Assembly (NCBI GenBank): GCA_947644195.1
Contig: CANRZB010000033.1
Span: 1 to 43,998 of the forward strand
Reading direction: 5' to 3'
Source: an uncultured Clostridium sp.
Lineage (GTDB): Bacteria > Bacillota > Clostridia > Lachnospirales > Lachnospiraceae
DNA: 43,998 nucleotides
The translations under genes and the position numbers were made by a program. Below are positions 8,201 to 18,016 of this stretch, in pieces. Below the pieces are notes generated by a model. The model was not told the origin of the DNA and ran no database searches. It saw nothing but the letters and a program-made list of their open reading frames with translations. Each line of letters opens with the position of its first letter. Within the stretch, counting starts at the first letter, position 1.

Positions 8201-11200
8201 CTTTTCATATGGGTCTGTGGTCTTAATTAACTGCCCGTTTTTGTCATAGCTGTATCTGGTAATATTTCCATTACGGTCCTGTTTTGCTGTATTATTGCCA
8301 ACCACATCGTATTCCATAACCTCTTTATTGCCGTTTGCATCGGTTATGACGGTATTACGGTCAAGGTCATCATAAGCATATTTTGTTTTATTTCCCTCTG
8401 CGTCTGTTTTGACTGTAACATTACCAGCCTTATCATAGGTATAGGCTGTTACTGCTCCCAGGGCATCTTTTTCTTCTGTTACCCTAGATAGTGCATCATA
8501 TTTTTTGGATACGGTACGTCCAAGGGCATCCTGTGCTTTAATGACATTACCCACCTCATCATAAGTATATGTCTGTTCCCCATTTTCTGCATTGATTTCT
8601 TTTACAACACGGTTTAACGCATCATAATTCCACTGGGAAACCTGCCGTTTCGCATTGGTTTCTTTTTTCTTATTGCCATTTTTATCGTATACGTAGGTTG
8701 TAATACTGTCTTTTATTTCCCCATTTTCCTGATATTTCAGATTCATGGAAGTTTGACGGTTCAATTCGTCATACTGACATTCCGTCACACGGCCTAAGGC
8801 ATCGGTTTCCCGAATCAGATTCCCATTACCATCATACTGTTTCTGTGTAATATGCCCCAGTGCATCCGTAACTTTTACTTCTCTAGACAGGAGATCCAGT
8901 TCTGTTTTTGTCACACCCCCATCTGCCGCCGTTACTGTAACAGTGCCATTCTTATCATCATAAACCGTAGAGGTTTTATTGCCGTTTCTATCGGTTGTCT
9001 GAACGACCCTGCCCATAGCATCATACTGGGTTGCTACACTATTTCCAAGGGCATCTGTTTCCTTAATAACGTTTCCAAGGGCATCATACTTATATTTTGT
9101 CGTCTGTCCCAGCGGTGCTTTCTGTGCCGTCTTCTGATTCAGGGCATCATAAGTATAGCTTGTAACACGACCTAAGGCATCCGTTACACTGGCCAGATTC
9201 CCATTTTTGTCATAATCATAGATGGTCTTTTCTTTTAATTCATTCTTTTCTTCTATCTTCTGATTAATGGCATCATATTCATAGCGGGTCGTTCCTTTTG
9301 GCGTAATCTCTTTTAAGACATTACCCACATGGTCATAGGTGTACTCGGTTGCATTGCCCAGAGCATCCGTAACCTTTACAAGCTGATTTTTAGCATCATA
9401 CTTGTATTTTGTTTCATTCCCCTTCTTATCTGTCTCCGACGTTTTATTTCCAGCCGCATCATAGGAATACTTTTCTGTATTGCCAAGGGCATCTGTCGTC
9501 TTTTTCAGCTGGCCTGCCTTGTCATATGTATATTCCGTTACATTTCCTCTGGCATCCGTTTCTGTTATTTTTCTTCCTACATGGTCATAAGATGCTTTCG
9601 TCACATTCCCCAGGGCATCCTGAATTTTTTTACAATTATTATGGGAAGCGGTATAGTAATATGTGGTTACCGCGCCTCGCTGGTCTGTCTCGGTCTTGGT
9701 AAGTCCTTTAATCTTAATATCATCATCTGTCGCATAATATTTGTATTTTGTCACATTCCCCAAAGCATCCTTTTCTTCCATGAGTTTAATGCCGTTATCA
9801 TCATAGGAATGTGTCGTTTTATTTCCAGCCTTGTCTGTTTCAGAAACAAGATTTCCATATGTATCGTATTTCATGGTGGCAGTGTTGCCTTTGGCATCGG
9901 TAACCTCGACCGGATTTCCATGTTTATTATATTCCGTTACCGTCTTGTTTTTATTTTTATCCGTTGCTGTTTCACGCATAGCAACTTTATGGTTCCGGCG
10001 ATAATCTTCATAGGTATCCCAAGTTGCATCACCATCCCTTTTAGTGGTAATATTGACCCATTTTCCGCTGTCTTCATTGTAATATTCATATTTATACTGT
10101 GTCTGACCGCCTAATGCATCCCGTTCGATGACCGGTTTCAAATCCTGGTTAAAGGTGGTTTTACTCTCCTTGCCATTCCCGTTAATCATGTATCTGGCAC
10201 TGACACCTTCTGATTTTTTATCAATCTCATCATCATAGATAAAATACTGGATGATGTTATCACCATCATACTGACGAACAATTCTGCCAAGAGCATCATA
10301 GTCATTACGCACAACCTGATGCTTCAATGGATCATTGACCGCAGAAAGCATGCCGGAATCTTTATGATATTCAAACGTTGTATTGTTCCCTAATACATCG
10401 GTTACACTGGTAAGCTGCTTTTTGTCATTGTAGGAATAGCTGACACTGCGCTCTGCACTGTCCACTACTTCTTTCAATAACCCTTTCCCATTATAGGTAA
10501 ATTTCAAATACCGTCCTACGGCATCTGTCAGCTTGCTAATTTTTCCATCAGAATAAAACACAGAAATTTTATTGCCATACCGGTCAAACATTCCTGTCAG
10601 TTTTCCATCTTTATTAAATTCTATTCTTGACAGGTCTGCGTTTTTAATCCGGTAGCCTCCTGCTAATTTTGAAAATGTTGCATCCGTACTGTTATTTGGA
10701 CGGATCGTACCATCACTATTCTCCGTAAAGAAAATTTTTGTACCAGAAGCAAAAGATACCTCATAGCCACCATTGCCGTCAATGTACCAGCTGGCGATAT
10801 ATCCATCTTTGTTCTTATATTTTATCTTGTACCATGTTTTTCCTGCGGCTTCCTTGGTGCCCAGTACTTTTACCGTTGTTCCACGGGAAAGCCCGCCGAT
10901 AATCTTATGGTTTGTTCCTGCATCCTCCCTGACATTTAACCGGCTGACATCTACCTTACCAATCTGTACATCATTTCCAGAACTGGATTCTTTCTTTTCC
11001 ACTTTCATATCCAAATTCGTATGATAGCCCTTTCCAAGAATAGAACTTTCGTTTGCAGAAAGGGAATTATAAGTTCTGGTAAAGGAAAGATTGTTGCCCG
11101 GTCCTTCTAAGGCAATATCTGTTTCATCATATACATAATTTCCAGTCAGAAGATTGGTGGATGCTGTAGTCATCCACTCCTGCGCCTCTTTACTGTCAAT

Positions 11201-13903
11201 ACCACTATATAAATCTGAGAATTCCAGATTCATTCTGCTTTCTGGCAGATCTTCATCTTCTGCCTTTTCACTTAAGGTAAGCTGCTTGGAGAGCTTCTCA
11301 TAAATCAAATCAATCTGCTTCTCTACATCTTCCTGTGTCATAGAATAGGAATTATTGATATAGAAGTATCCGCCTTTTGTATAAGTTGCAATCTTCTCTA
11401 ACAAGCTTGTATTGGTGCCGCTGCCCAAAGCAACTGTATTGACAACCACATTTTTCTTATTGCACAAATCGGTTGCCTTTGGAATCGGATTTCCGCCATA
11501 ACCATCTGTAAAGAGGACAATCACCTTCCTTCTGGAATTATCCGGAAACATATTAACAGCATCTACAATAGCCTTATAAAGATCTGTTCCACCTCCATCA
11601 TAATACATCCCCTCCAGCGCCTTATTCAGCGCACTCTTATCTTTGGTAATTTTGCATTTTACTCTGGTGAAATCTTCAAATGCCAAGATTCCCGCACGGT
11701 AGGAATCCTCTTTTAAGTTTTGCAGGAATTTCTTTGTTGCAAGAATCCTATAATAATTGGGATCGTTTGACCACATGCTGCCGGACTGGTCAATGGAGAA
11801 TACAATATCCACATTACTCAAATCGATACTCATCTTGGAATATCCAAGCAGATAGGTTCCGCCATCTATAAGCACGCCAACCAGTGTATTCTTATCCTTG
11901 TCATAAGTTACTTCCGTCAGTTTTTCTAACTCTTTGGTATCATAATTTACCTTATATACACTTAGGTCATCCTCACCGATGCCAAGATCTTGCAGTTCTT
12001 CGTCTGTATAATGGAACGTGATTTCCCCATCCTTAAATGGGAATCCACCAGTTGTAACATCTACTGCATTTCCAACGATGCCTTCTAAGGAATTTACCAG
12101 TACATTATCGGAATCATTTACCCCAATCGGAGCAAGAACAAAGTTACTGTCTCCAGTAATATTGACCTCTGCCCTGCCGGAGTCTGACTTTTTCTCAGTC
12201 TGGTATTCTCCCATCTCGTCCTTTTTTAATGGGTCAAGCCCTAAAAGAACCTCCGCACCGTCATAAATACCATCTCCATCCGTGTCCGGCTCTAATGGAT
12301 TTGTACCAAGGCGGACTTCCTCGGCATCTGTCAGTCCATCATTGTCTGTGTCTTTGGAGAAAATATCCGTACCATACAAGAGCTCTTCACTGTTTGTAAG
12401 GCCATCTCCATCATCATCCTGATCCGCATCAAAGGTGTATTCTTTTTCTTCATTAATACCCAATTTGATTTCATTGGAATTGTCACTATTCCCCCGCTCA
12501 TTGACCGCTACTACAACATAATAGTAGATTTCATCTGGATTCATGTCCTCATCCACATATTCTGTCTTTAACAGCTTGTCAGCCAGTACATAGTACGGTC
12601 CTCCGCTTTTGGTACTCCGATACAGGGTATAACTTCTTGCCCCCAGCGTTTCATCCCATATCAACTTTGCCGCATCATTCTCAATTTTTCCAAGCAGAGT
12701 TGGTGTTTTGGCAATATTGCGATAACATTCTTCATTGGATAATGGACTTTTGGTAAATTTATTGTCAGCTGTGACTACATAGTAGTATTCGCCTTTTTCA
12801 TGGATGTCCATATCTGTATAGGTTTTTGCGGTTAGATCGGTTGCCAGAACCGTATACTTCCCGCTAGTCCCTTTCTTTCTTTGAACCGTATATGTGGTGG
12901 CACCATCCACCCGATTCCAGCTAAGAACAGGATACTCCCCCGTGCCATCCAGAACCAGTTTCGGTGCATCCAGTTCAAGCTTTAAATCCTCATAGGATAA
13001 TAATTCATAATTATACGGTCCGTTCTGTACTTTTCCCGGCTTACCCTGGAAACCAATTTCTATCTTTTCGCCTTTTTTCAGATTGCCATTATATCCCGTG
13101 TTCTGGATGACATAATGATTCCCGTTGTGTTCTATAAGATTGCCATTCCAGACGCTATCAATATCATAATCAAAATCGAAACTGAGTACCCAGTCACGAA
13201 TCGTTTTATTGGTATCATTGGTAATTGTGATGGAAGCGGTATATCCGTCTCCCCAATCAGAAGTAATAGAAAACTCTGCCTTATAATTATCCCCGTCCAG
13301 AGTGATTCTTTCAGAACTTAATTCGAATTTAGATGGATTGCTGATGGTTTCATTATCCCAGTTCGCCTTAAAAGAAAATGACACGCTGGCACCCGGAGCA
13401 ATGTCCGAATTCCACTCTGCATTTTTGAACTGGTAGATATCTCCTTTATGGTCATACACAAAGGCATTCCATATTTCTGTAATCTCATGGCTGAAATTAC
13501 AGGTAACATTCCAATTCTTTATTGTTTTTTCAGAGGTATTGGTAATCGTGATTTCCCCCTGAAACTGATTGTCCCATTGATTGATTACCTTAAAACTGGT
13601 AGAAAAATCTTTTTTGGAAAGCTCTACGCCCGTTTCTTCCGGTAAATCAGAGGTTGGAGATTCCTGCCCTCCATCCTCCAAAGTATTGTTTTTCTGTACA
13701 GCATTTGTATCTGTACTTAGATTTTCCGTACTGCTGTTTTTTGCAGTACTACTGCCCGTTTTTAAAGCACCACTGCCTGTTTCTGTTGTTTGGCCGCTTA
13801 CAGCAGCACTGGCAGTAGGACTAAATCCTGTCTGCAATACAATCGCCGCTGTCAGCAGAATGGCCAACACACGCTTCATTTGTTCCTTATGCTTACCTCT
13901 CAT
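5246..13903 (-). CDS. giant secreted RHS/YD-repeat polymorphic toxin with a caspase-like C-terminal tip
   Basis: 2,885 residues from ATG 13903 (GGAG eight bases upstream). Residues 1-36 are a basic-hydrophobic signal peptide ending near ASA. Then follow, approximately: two CBM2-like beta domains (99-198, 207-302); two FN3-like domains (309-485); DxDxDG calcium repeats (490-566); a VWA domain with MIDAS DQSGS (697-870); a DUF6531-like segment ([12 protein letters not shown], near 918); a bacterial SH3 domain (982-1040); YD repeats (about 1105-2370); an RHS core (2378-2497, ending YDPDGH); an Ala/Gly-rich pre-toxin stretch (2498-2735); and the tip (2747-2885). The tip has IVAHG with His2780 and RLLSCNTG with Cys2822. 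This His-Gly/Cys arrangement is that of clan CD (caspase-like) peptidases. RHS cages normally enclose a C-terminal toxin delivered to neighbouring cells. Protease activity is inference. Confidence 0.9.
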   Translation of the reverse strand: MRGKHKEQMKRVLAILLTAAIVLQTGFSPTASAAVSGQTTETGSGALKTGSSTAKNSSTENLSTDTNAVQKNNTLEDGGQESPTSDLPEETGVELSKKDFSTSFKVINQWDNQFQGEITITNTSEKTIKNWNVTCNFSHEITEIWNAFVYDHKGDIYQFKNAEWNSDIAPGASVSFSFKANWDNETISNPSKFELSSERITLDGDNYKAEFSITSDWGDGYTASITITNDTNKTIRDWVLSFDFDYDIDSVWNGNLIEHNGNHYVIQNTGYNGNLKKGEKIEIGFQGKPGKVQNGPYNYELLSYEDLKLELDAPKLVLDGTGEYPVLSWNRVDGATTYTVQRKKGTSGKYTVLATDLTAKTYTDMDIHEKGEYYYVVTADNKFTKSPLSNEECYRNIAKTPTLLGKIENDAAKLIWDETLGARSYTLYRSTKSGGPYYVLADKLLKTEYVDEDMNPDEIYYYVVVAVNERGNSDNSNEIKLGINEEKEYTFDADQDDDGDGLTNSEELLYGTDIFSKDTDNDGLTDAEEVRLGTNPLEPDTDGDGIYDGAEVLLGLDPLKKDEMGEYQTEKKSDSGRAEVNITGDSNFVLAPIGVNDSDNVLVNSLEGIVGNAVDVTTGGFPFKDGEITFHYTDEELQDLGIGEDDLSVYKVNYDTKELEKLTEVTYDKDKNTLVGVLIDGGTYLLGYSKMSIDLSNVDIVFSIDQSGSMWSNDPNYYRILATKKFLQNLKEDSYRAGILAFEDFTRVKCKITKDKSALNKALEGMYYDGGGTDLYKAIVDAVNMFPDNSRRKVIVLFTDGYGGNPIPKATDLCNKKNVVVNTVALGSGTNTSLLEKIATYTKGGYFYINNSYSMTQEDVEKQIDLIYEKLSKQLTLSEKAEDEDLPESRMNLEFSDLYSGIDSKEAQEWMTTASTNLLTGNYVYDETDIALEGPGNNLSFTRTYNSLSANESSILGKGYHTNLDMKVEKKESSSGNDVQIGKVDVSRLNVREDAGTNHKIIGGLSRGTTVKVLGTKEAAGKTWYKIKYKNKDGYIASWYIDGNGGYEVSFASGTKIFFTENSDGTIRPNNSTDATFSKLAGGYRIKNADLSRIEFNKDGKLTGMFDRYGNKISVFYSDGKISKLTDAVGRYLKFTYNGKGLLKEVVDSAERSVSYSYNDKKQLTSVTDVLGNNTTFEYHKDSGMLSAVNDPLKHQVVRNDYDALGRIVRQYDGDNIIQYFIYDDEIDKKSEGVSARYMINGNGKESKTTFNQDLKPVIERDALGGQTQYKYEYYNEDSGKWVNITTKRDGDATWDTYEDYRRNHKVAMRETATDKNKNKTVTEYNKHGNPVEVTDAKGNTATMKYDTYGNLVSETDKAGNKTTHSYDDNGIKLMEEKDALGNVTKYKYYATDDDIKIKGLTKTETDQRGAVTTYYYTASHNNCKKIQDALGNVTKASYDHVGRKITETDARGNVTEYTYDKAGQLKKTTDALGNTEKYSYDAAGNKTSETDKKGNETKYKYDAKNQLVKVTDALGNATEYTYDHVGNVLKEITPKGTTRYEYDAINQKIEEKNELKEKTIYDYDKNGNLASVTDALGRVTSYTYDALNQKTAQKAPLGQTTKYKYDALGNVIKETDALGNSVATQYDAMGRVVQTTDRNGNKTSTVYDDKNGTVTVTAADGGVTKTELDLLSREVKVTDALGHITQKQYDGNGNLIRETDALGRVTECQYDELNRQTSMNLKYQENGEIKDSITTYVYDKNGNKKKETNAKRQVSQWNYDALNRVVKEINAENGEQTYTYDEVGNVIKAQDALGRTVSKKYDALSRVTEEKDALGAVTAYTYDKAGNVTVKTDAEGNKTKYAYDDLDRNTVITDANGNKEVMEYDVVGNNTAKQDRNGNITRYSYDKNGQLIKTTDPYEKSISYEYDSMGRQTRITDAKGGETSTGYDKLGRKISSTDQAGNTTKYHYDAIGNLVKETDRNGKVTSYRYDDFDQLVRVTDAESNETAYCYDLAGNLLKQTDGEGRTVSYNYDSMNRKISMTDGAGKEETYSYDKVSNLIAKTDRNGIVTKYTYDARNQLLTEKAGKISYQYSYDKLGNMLTMADNTGEAKYSYDALSRMTKMVTSQNQTVSYTYDAAGNRLTVQSGVNQLIKYSYDKMNRINKVEYNGQNTQYDYDANGNQIKMIHSNGMKTSYTFDGRNLLTGIINTNPDGTNKKYYYNYDPEGLLTKKQEPKGTTTYRYNGDKQLVSMTEPSGRVTSYTYDRAGNRRNQKVADGSDVTEISYTYDSQNRLTETVEQKPDTTVHTAYYYDANGNQTSVVAKDSAAGTTKADTYVYDELNQLTHISGSDGSQADYTYYATGLRASKNVNGNTAVFTYDGKKLLTEQSAGQTKTNIHGTNLIATAGSDVLYYQYNNHGDVVSVLDQAGTVKNEYDYDAFGNAITEKETVSNPYRYAGYYQDSESGLYYLQSRYYNPRTARFLTEDTASGKYTDPLSLNKYTYCHNQPVTGYDPDGHAFNFITAAVGAVAGAAIGAGAKYISSKIQGKSVKASQLWGAAAEGAITGAAAGFTFGGSLAATAAGTAAKTGVKVAAKTVAKQAAVGAVSSFAGNSANQLISSKGKEYNWKEAAVSAAGGAAGFIAGGAVSGVAGKVGSKVASKVTSAATKKAGAEAAKKAGTAIVSKALGASAQAGMIGAAEQGASDIATQTAKIGLGLQEKYNPLQTLGATAAGAVGGAITGGASTAVANSNIGKKVVSWGDKGGSYSVGDATFMDSDDAFLKNISKRTDIDANGYFDIVAHGTSNGIQVTHNGKKIIVDSRTAARLIQNTDGYNGQAIRLLSCNTGALDNGFAQNLANKLNVEVYAPTNYLWSGQNGNYFVAGMTKNGLPDMHNEGIFKTFKPGGY
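6790..10590 (-). repeat. YD (RHS) repeat tract inside the giant toxin gene
   Basis: About 1,250 residues of tandem units of roughly 20-21 residues with the pattern G-N-x(4)-TDALGN-x(2)-KY-x-YDA-x-G. Examples are [12 protein letters not shown] and [16 protein letters not shown]. The period is visible in the DNA as recurring GGCATC and ATCATA groups on the given strand. In known RHS/Tc-C structures such repeats wind into a hollow beta cage. The long plus-strand frames in this stretch are shadows of the repeat. Confidence 0.9.
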
Positions 13904-14031
13904 CCTAGATTCTCCTTCCATCACGTATATGTAATCTTCAGTTTCCAACTTCAACAAATTATATCTATTTATAACTTGTAAAAATAAATCATGAAGAATC
14001 ATAACATAGTGTTTGACTTCAAATCTTTGAT

Positions 14032-14065
14032 TTTACGTGAATAAACGCATTTTTACGTAAATGGT
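14032..14065 (-). promoter_or_regulatory. paired direct repeat, candidate LytTR operator of the RHS gene
   Basis: TTTACGTGAATAAA (14032-14045) and TTTACGTAAATGGT (14052-14065) start exactly 20 bp apart, about 130 bp upstream of the RHS start codon. They share most positions with the pair at 4087-4120. TACGTGAAT and TACGTAAAT each match the published LytTR half-site pattern at 8 of 9 positions and resemble the PlnC box TACGTTAAT. The repeats read as the consensus on the plus strand, opposite to the gene, which is a caution. Confidence 0.55.
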
Positions 14066-14231
14066 AATCATATCTTATCTATCATGCAGTAAATTATATT
14101 TTCAAAATCACCTATTTCCAGAAAGTTTTTTCTAATAATTGTGTCTACTTACTTGACTATGGTCCAGTCCTTTTTCGTTCCCTGCAATCAGATTTTTAAC
14201 ATTTGTCTCATCTCCTCCTTTATTTTTGTAC

Positions 14232-14270
14232 AGAAAAAGGAGACACTCTCATTTCTGAAAATGTCTCCTT
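14232..14270 (-). terminator. intrinsic terminator between the remnant ORF and the RHS promoter
   Basis: AAGGAGACA (14237-14245) pairs with TGTCTCCTT (14262-14270). On the minus strand the stem is followed by TTTTTCTG. It lies 7 bases beyond the stop of the 14277-14452 remnant. It would insulate the RHS promoter from transcription coming from rlmD. Confidence 0.75.
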
Positions 14271-14276
14271 ATAAGC

Positions 14277-14452
14277 CTACTTGTTTTTCCCTTTCGGCAA
14301 CTTATTGATTGTATATTCCTCGTTCGTGTACCCACAGTCGAGGTCAAGCACTACCGACACCTTGATTCTGTCAATCATCGTTTTATGACCGCCAGATTCA
14401 CTATCTCGGTTAAATTCAAACATCGTCACAAAGTGCGTAAATTCAAGGACTT
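14277..14452 (-). pseudogene. C-terminal fragment of an unidentified mobile-element gene
   Basis: Directly after the rlmD stop codon the minus strand has an open frame without a start. It reads …EFTHFVTMFEFNRDSESGG…, then KVSVVLDLDCGYTNEEYTI, and ends KGKNK at TAG 14277-14279, followed at once by a good terminator. The composition and sharp gene-like ending suggest the 3' end of a real gene whose 5' part was lost when the island joined the chromosome beside rlmD. I do not recognise the family. A second tiny piece between the terminator and the RHS promoter (about 14140-14220, with GGAGGAG and a 4-codon ATG frame) may come from the same element. Confidence 0.45.
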
Positions 14453-16021
14453 CTAAGTATTTTGCCGATGTAGTCCTACTACCGTCTCCACATGATAACT
14501 CATCCCAAACATATCACATCCTCTAACCCGCTTCAACGCATACCCCCGTCCACACAAATACTTCAAATCTCTAGCCAGCGTCGCCGGATCACAGCTCACA
14601 TACACAATCTTCTCCGGTTCCATCTGCACCACGATTTCCAGGAGTTTTTCCTCACAGCCCTTCCGCGGTGGATCTAAAACCACAACATCCGCTTGGAGGC
14701 TTCCTCCGCTTGTCTCAAATAGCTGTGGCACAACGTTCTCCGCTGCACCGACATAAAACTCTGCGTTGGAAATCTGATTTAACCTGGCATTTTCTTTTGC
14801 ATTTTGCACTGCCTGGGGGACAATCTCAACCCCATAAACTTGCTCCGCTTTTTGAGATAAAAATAAAGAAATCGTGCCAATCCCACAATACAAATCCCAG
14901 ACGGTTTCTCCCCCTTGCAGATCTGCATATTCCAAGGCTGTCTCATACAACCGTCTGGTCTGATCCGGGTTGACTTGATAAAAAGACAACGGCGAGATCC
15001 GATACCGAATATTTCCAATATGATCTTCAATGTAGTCCTGTCCATATAATGGGACAATATAATCCCCCAAAATACGGTTGGTTATCTCTTCATTCCGATT
15101 CAGGCAGATACTTGTGATCTGCAGAGAGCTCTGACATTCCAACAATGCCTGTACCAATTCTGCCGAATGTGGAATGGTTGCGCCATTAATCACCAGGCAA
15201 ACCATAACCTGTCCGGTTGCTTTCCCGACACGGATCATTATATGGCGTACCAACCCAGTATGGGTATTCTCCTGATATGCGGTGATCTGATATTGCTCCA
15301 TAAACGTAAGCACGGTATCCAATATGACACGGTTGCATGGATGTTGGATCAAACAATCTGTATGTGGAATTACCTGGTGCGTATGTTCGGCATAAAATCC
15401 AGCAACCAGCTTCCCCTCCTTGTCATATCCTACAGGAAACTGTGCCTTATTTCGATAGTGATAGGGCTGATCCATCCCCAAGATCGGTTCCATAACCACA
15501 GACTCCACCGTACTGTCACCTTGTCTCATCCCATGATCCTGTCTGCCGGGTTCCTCCAAAACGGTCGATTTCTTCTGCGCTTCCGTCTCTGCCTGAGTAT
15601 CCTGGCTCTGCGCCATCGTATTCGGTAATCTGATATCCAGTCCACCAATTCTTTGCAGACACGATAAAATCTTCTCCTGTTTCCACAGCAATTGACGCTC
15701 ATAGCTACAATGCTGCAACTGACAGCCACCACATTTCCTGGAAACTGGACAGACTGGTTCGACCCGGTCGGGGGAAGGCTGCAAGAGTTCAATCAGCCGT
15801 GCATAGCCATAATTTTTCTTGGTTTTCATGATGCCAACGCGGACCTTCTCTCCCGGCAGCGCTCCCTTAACAAACAGAGTATATCCGTCAGCCCGTCCAA
15901 TTCCTTCCCCTGCTGATCCCAGATCCTCGATGTCGATGATGACTTCTTCATTCTTTTTCCAAAGCTTTCGTCCTTCTCTGTTCACTTGTTTCTCCGATTT
16001 TTTGATTCGTTTCTTTGCCAT
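14453..16021 (-). CDS. rlmD: 23S rRNA (uracil-5-)-methyltransferase RlmD/RumA family
   Basis: 522 residues. An N-terminal TRAM domain (about 24-80, with AGEGIGRADGYTLFVKGALPGE) is followed by the iron-sulfur cysteines C91, C97, C100 and C106 (CPVSRKCGGCQLQHC). The C-terminal SAM-dependent methyltransferase domain has VWDLYCGIGTISLFL, VVLDPPRKGCEEKLL and the catalytic-Cys motif VSCDPATLARDLKYL. The family methylates U1939 or U747 of 23S rRNA; which one cannot be told from sequence alone. Residues about 135-175 form a hydrophilic Gln/Glu-rich insert not typical of shorter homologues. The gene follows yhaM after a terminator. Its stop codon abuts the accessory island, but the C-terminus looks complete. 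Confidence 0.92.
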   Translation of the reverse strand: MAKKRIKKSEKQVNREGRKLWKKNEEVIIDIEDLGSAGEGIGRADGYTLFVKGALPGEKVRVGIMKTKKNYGYARLIELLQPSPDRVEPVCPVSRKCGGCQLQHCSYERQLLWKQEKILSCLQRIGGLDIRLPNTMAQSQDTQAETEAQKKSTVLEEPGRQDHGMRQGDSTVESVVMEPILGMDQPYHYRNKAQFPVGYDKEGKLVAGFYAEHTHQVIPHTDCLIQHPCNRVILDTVLTFMEQYQITAYQENTHTGLVRHIMIRVGKATGQVMVCLVINGATIPHSAELVQALLECQSSLQITSICLNRNEEITNRILGDYIVPLYGQDYIEDHIGNIRYRISPLSFYQVNPDQTRRLYETALEYADLQGGETVWDLYCGIGTISLFLSQKAEQVYGVEIVPQAVQNAKENARLNQISNAEFYVGAAENVVPQLFETSGGSLQADVVVLDPPRKGCEEKLLEIVVQMEPEKIVYVSCDPATLARDLKYLCGRGYALKRVRGCDMFGMSYHVETVVGLHRQNT

Positions 16022-16071
16022 AGATTCTACTCTCCATACTTACAATTCCATTTCCTATGGTGCCTATCATG

Positions 16072-16110
16072 AAAGAAAAATGGCAGCGGACCAACCAGCG
16101 CGCCGCTGCC
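16072..16110 (-). terminator. intrinsic terminator after yhaM
   Basis: GGCAGCGG (16082-16089) pairs with CCGCTGCC (16103-16110). On the minus strand the stem is followed by ATTTTTCTTTC. It lies just after the yhaM stop and before rlmD, so rlmD probably has its own promoter or depends on read-through. Confidence 0.8.
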
Positions 16111-16116
16111 ACAACC

Positions 16117-17085
16117 TTATTTCTCAATTTTACGCTTTTCCAGATAACCGGAGCTCTGACGGATGTTCGAATCCAACAGCCGATTAAATCCCAGCCACGC
16201 TAAGGTGGGATCCGACTTCTCATATAACTCTGTCGTTGTCTGTAATTTAGCATCTGCATTGTCCGCAAAATTTAAGACCATTGCTTCCGCAATGGATGGT
16301 TTTTTTGGGGAACCATATTCCAGTTCTCCGTGATGCGCCAAAATGCAGTGTCTTAATTCGGATGCCAAAACAACTGGAAATCCTGGAATTTCCTGAATCC
16401 ATTTTCCAATCCATTCAGCTCCGAGAAAGATATGTCCCAAAAGCTGACCATCATCGGTGTATTCATTCGATGGAAAGGATGACAATTCATACAATTTTCC
16501 AATATCATGGAACATAGCTGCAGTAATCAGAAGATCCCGGTCCAAAATCTCATAATTCGCAGCAAAATAATCACATAACTTTGTTACCGCCAGCGTATGT
16601 TGCAGCAATCCACCGATAAATCCATGATGTACTGATTTTGCCGCAGAATGTTCCTTAAAACATTTTATAATCTCTTTATTCTCTATAAAGATCATTTCAC
16701 ATAGACGATACAAATGCGGTTCTTTGACACTGGCAACATAACCTTTTAGCTGTTCGTACATCTCCTCAATGTCATATTTGGAAGCAGGAATATATTCTTT
16801 CGGGTCAAATTCTCCCTCCTGTGCCTGGCGGATTCGGTTTATATTTACCTGTCGGCTTCCTTGGAATGTCGTAACCATGCCGTCCACCATAATAAAATCC
16901 AATGCTTCAAACTCTGCGATACCGTTCGTCAGTTCCCAGACTTTACCGTCAATAATCCCCGTTTTATCCTGCAATATCAAGGAATAGTATGTTTTACCCG
17001 CCTTCGTTTTCAAGATCTGCTTCGATTTACATAAATAGATTCCAAAAAATTTATTTCCCTCTTTGTATTCCCTGATAAATGTCAT
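16117..17085 (-). CDS. yhaM: YhaM-type 3'-5' exoribonuclease (OB fold plus HD domain)
   Basis: 322 residues, the usual family length. Residues about 10-95 form a nucleic-acid OB fold (FFGIYLCKSKQILKTKAG…, IDGKVWELTNG). Residues about 150-290 are an HD metal-dependent hydrolase domain: H in GGLLQHTLAV, HD in MFHDIGKLYEL, and later HH in CILAHHGELEYGSPKKPS. YhaM/CBF1 proteins trim short single-stranded RNA, and possibly DNA, from the 3' end in the cytoplasm. A promoter (17149-17177) lies upstream and a terminator follows, so this is probably a single-gene transcript. Confidence 0.9.
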   Translation of the reverse strand: MTFIREYKEGNKFFGIYLCKSKQILKTKAGKTYYSLILQDKTGIIDGKVWELTNGIAEFEALDFIMVDGMVTTFQGSRQVNINRIRQAQEGEFDPKEYIPASKYDIEEMYEQLKGYVASVKEPHLYRLCEMIFIENKEIIKCFKEHSAAKSVHHGFIGGLLQHTLAVTKLCDYFAANYEILDRDLLITAAMFHDIGKLYELSSFPSNEYTDDGQLLGHIFLGAEWIGKWIQEIPGFPVVLASELRHCILAHHGELEYGSPKKPSIAEAMVLNFADNADAKLQTTTELYEKSDPTLAWLGFNRLLDSNIRQSSGYLEKRKIEK

Positions 17086-17148
17086 TCTGTTTCATCCTTT
17101 CCATTTCGTTCCCCCATCGTATCTCTCCCGCCCGCCACAATTACTATG

Positions 17149-17177
17149 ATTTTAGCATATCCATCCCTATAAAACAA
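17149..17177 (-). promoter_or_regulatory. sigma-A promoter of yhaM
   Basis: On the minus strand, TTGTTT (17172-17177) and TAAAAT (17149-17154) are separated by exactly 17 bp, about 65 bp before the yhaM ATG. Both boxes are close to consensus and nothing else occupies this gap. Confidence 0.6.
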
Positions 17178-17266
17178 CAAAAAAATACTTTACCCAACCA
17201 TCACCCAACGATCAAGTAAAACGTAACGGTCAGATCCTACCATCCTATCTTCTTCCTAAATATTTC

Positions 17267-17896
17267 TTATACAGAATCCTCGTAGCGTCTTCGCAGTTTC
17301 TCCAATGCTTTTTTCTCTATCCTGGAAACGTAAGAACGGGAAATCCCATAGATTGCTGCGATTTCCCGTTGTGTTTTTTCTTCTTCTCCTTTTAATCCAT
17401 AACGCATTTTTAAGATTTCCCATTCCCTGGGGGTCAAAGTATCCTGAATATACCCTTCCAACTTCCCCAGGTTTCCCTGCCGGACAACCTTTTCCACAAC
17501 ATCTTCATCCTCATACTCCAGAATATCCATCAGATTAATTTCATTTCCCTCTTTATCCGACCCAATCGAATCATATAGATATACGTCATTTCTTGTCTTT
17601 CGGTTTGCTCTGAGATACATGAGGATTTCGTTATCCACACATCGGGCGCAATAGGTGGCAAGTCGGATATTTTTCGAACCATCGAAACTGTCAATTCCTT
17701 TAATCAGGCCAATCGTACCGATCGAAATCAAATCATCCATTTCTCGTTCATTCGCCTGATACTTCTTTGCGATATATGCCACCAAACGAAGATTTCTCTC
17801 AATTAAGCAGTCCCTTGCCTGACGATCGCCCGCCTTACACCGCTTCAGATATTCCTGTTCCTCTTTGGCACTCAGGGGTTTTTGAAAAGACTGCAC
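17267..17896 (-). CDS. sigK: sporulation sigma factor, SigK-like
   Basis: The sigma-70 core runs from KPLSAKEEQEYLKRCKAGD through region 2 (DCLIERNLRLVAYIAKKYQ, MDDLISIGTIGLIKGIDSF, RLATYCARCVDNEILMYLR) to region 4 (LTPREWEILKMRYGL, TQREIAAIYGISRSYVSRIEKKAL). This set is diagnostic of the SigE/SigK pair of sporulation factors; IGSDKEGNE and SYVSRIEKKAL favour SigK, the late mother-cell factor. There is no SpoIIGA neighbour, as would be usual for sigE. I chose GTG 17896 (AGAGG nine bases upstream, 209 residues), because the longer reading from GTG 17995 adds a basic, non-hydrophobic 33-residue extension without a ribosome site. No hydrophobic pro-sequence is visible in either reading. It follows the ABC permease gene closely. 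Confidence 0.82.
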   Translation of the reverse strand: MQSFQKPLSAKEEQEYLKRCKAGDRQARDCLIERNLRLVAYIAKKYQANEREMDDLISIGTIGLIKGIDSFDGSKNIRLATYCARCVDNEILMYLRANRKTRNDVYLYDSIGSDKEGNEINLMDILEYEDEDVVEKVVRQGNLGKLEGYIQDTLTPREWEILKMRYGLKGEEEKTQREIAAIYGISRSYVSRIEKKALEKLRRRYEDSV

Positions 17897-18016
17897 ACTG
17901 GTGAACCTCTTTTTCAGATCTCCCTTTATTCTATGCAGGCATAGGCGCGTCCGTGCTTTTCCAAGGTTTTCCCAGCTTTTCCTTTTTTCTGGCACAGAAT
18001 TAGGACAAGGAAAAAT

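Noticed and set aside
9329-10114. 261-codon plus-strand open frame
   Set aside because: Also a shadow of the RHS repeats on the opposite strand, with the same low-quality composition.
6790-10590. Possible CRISPR-like regularity
   Set aside because: The regular spacing comes from protein-coding YD repeats of about 60-63 bp. Repeats are degenerate and there are no unique spacers or cas genes.
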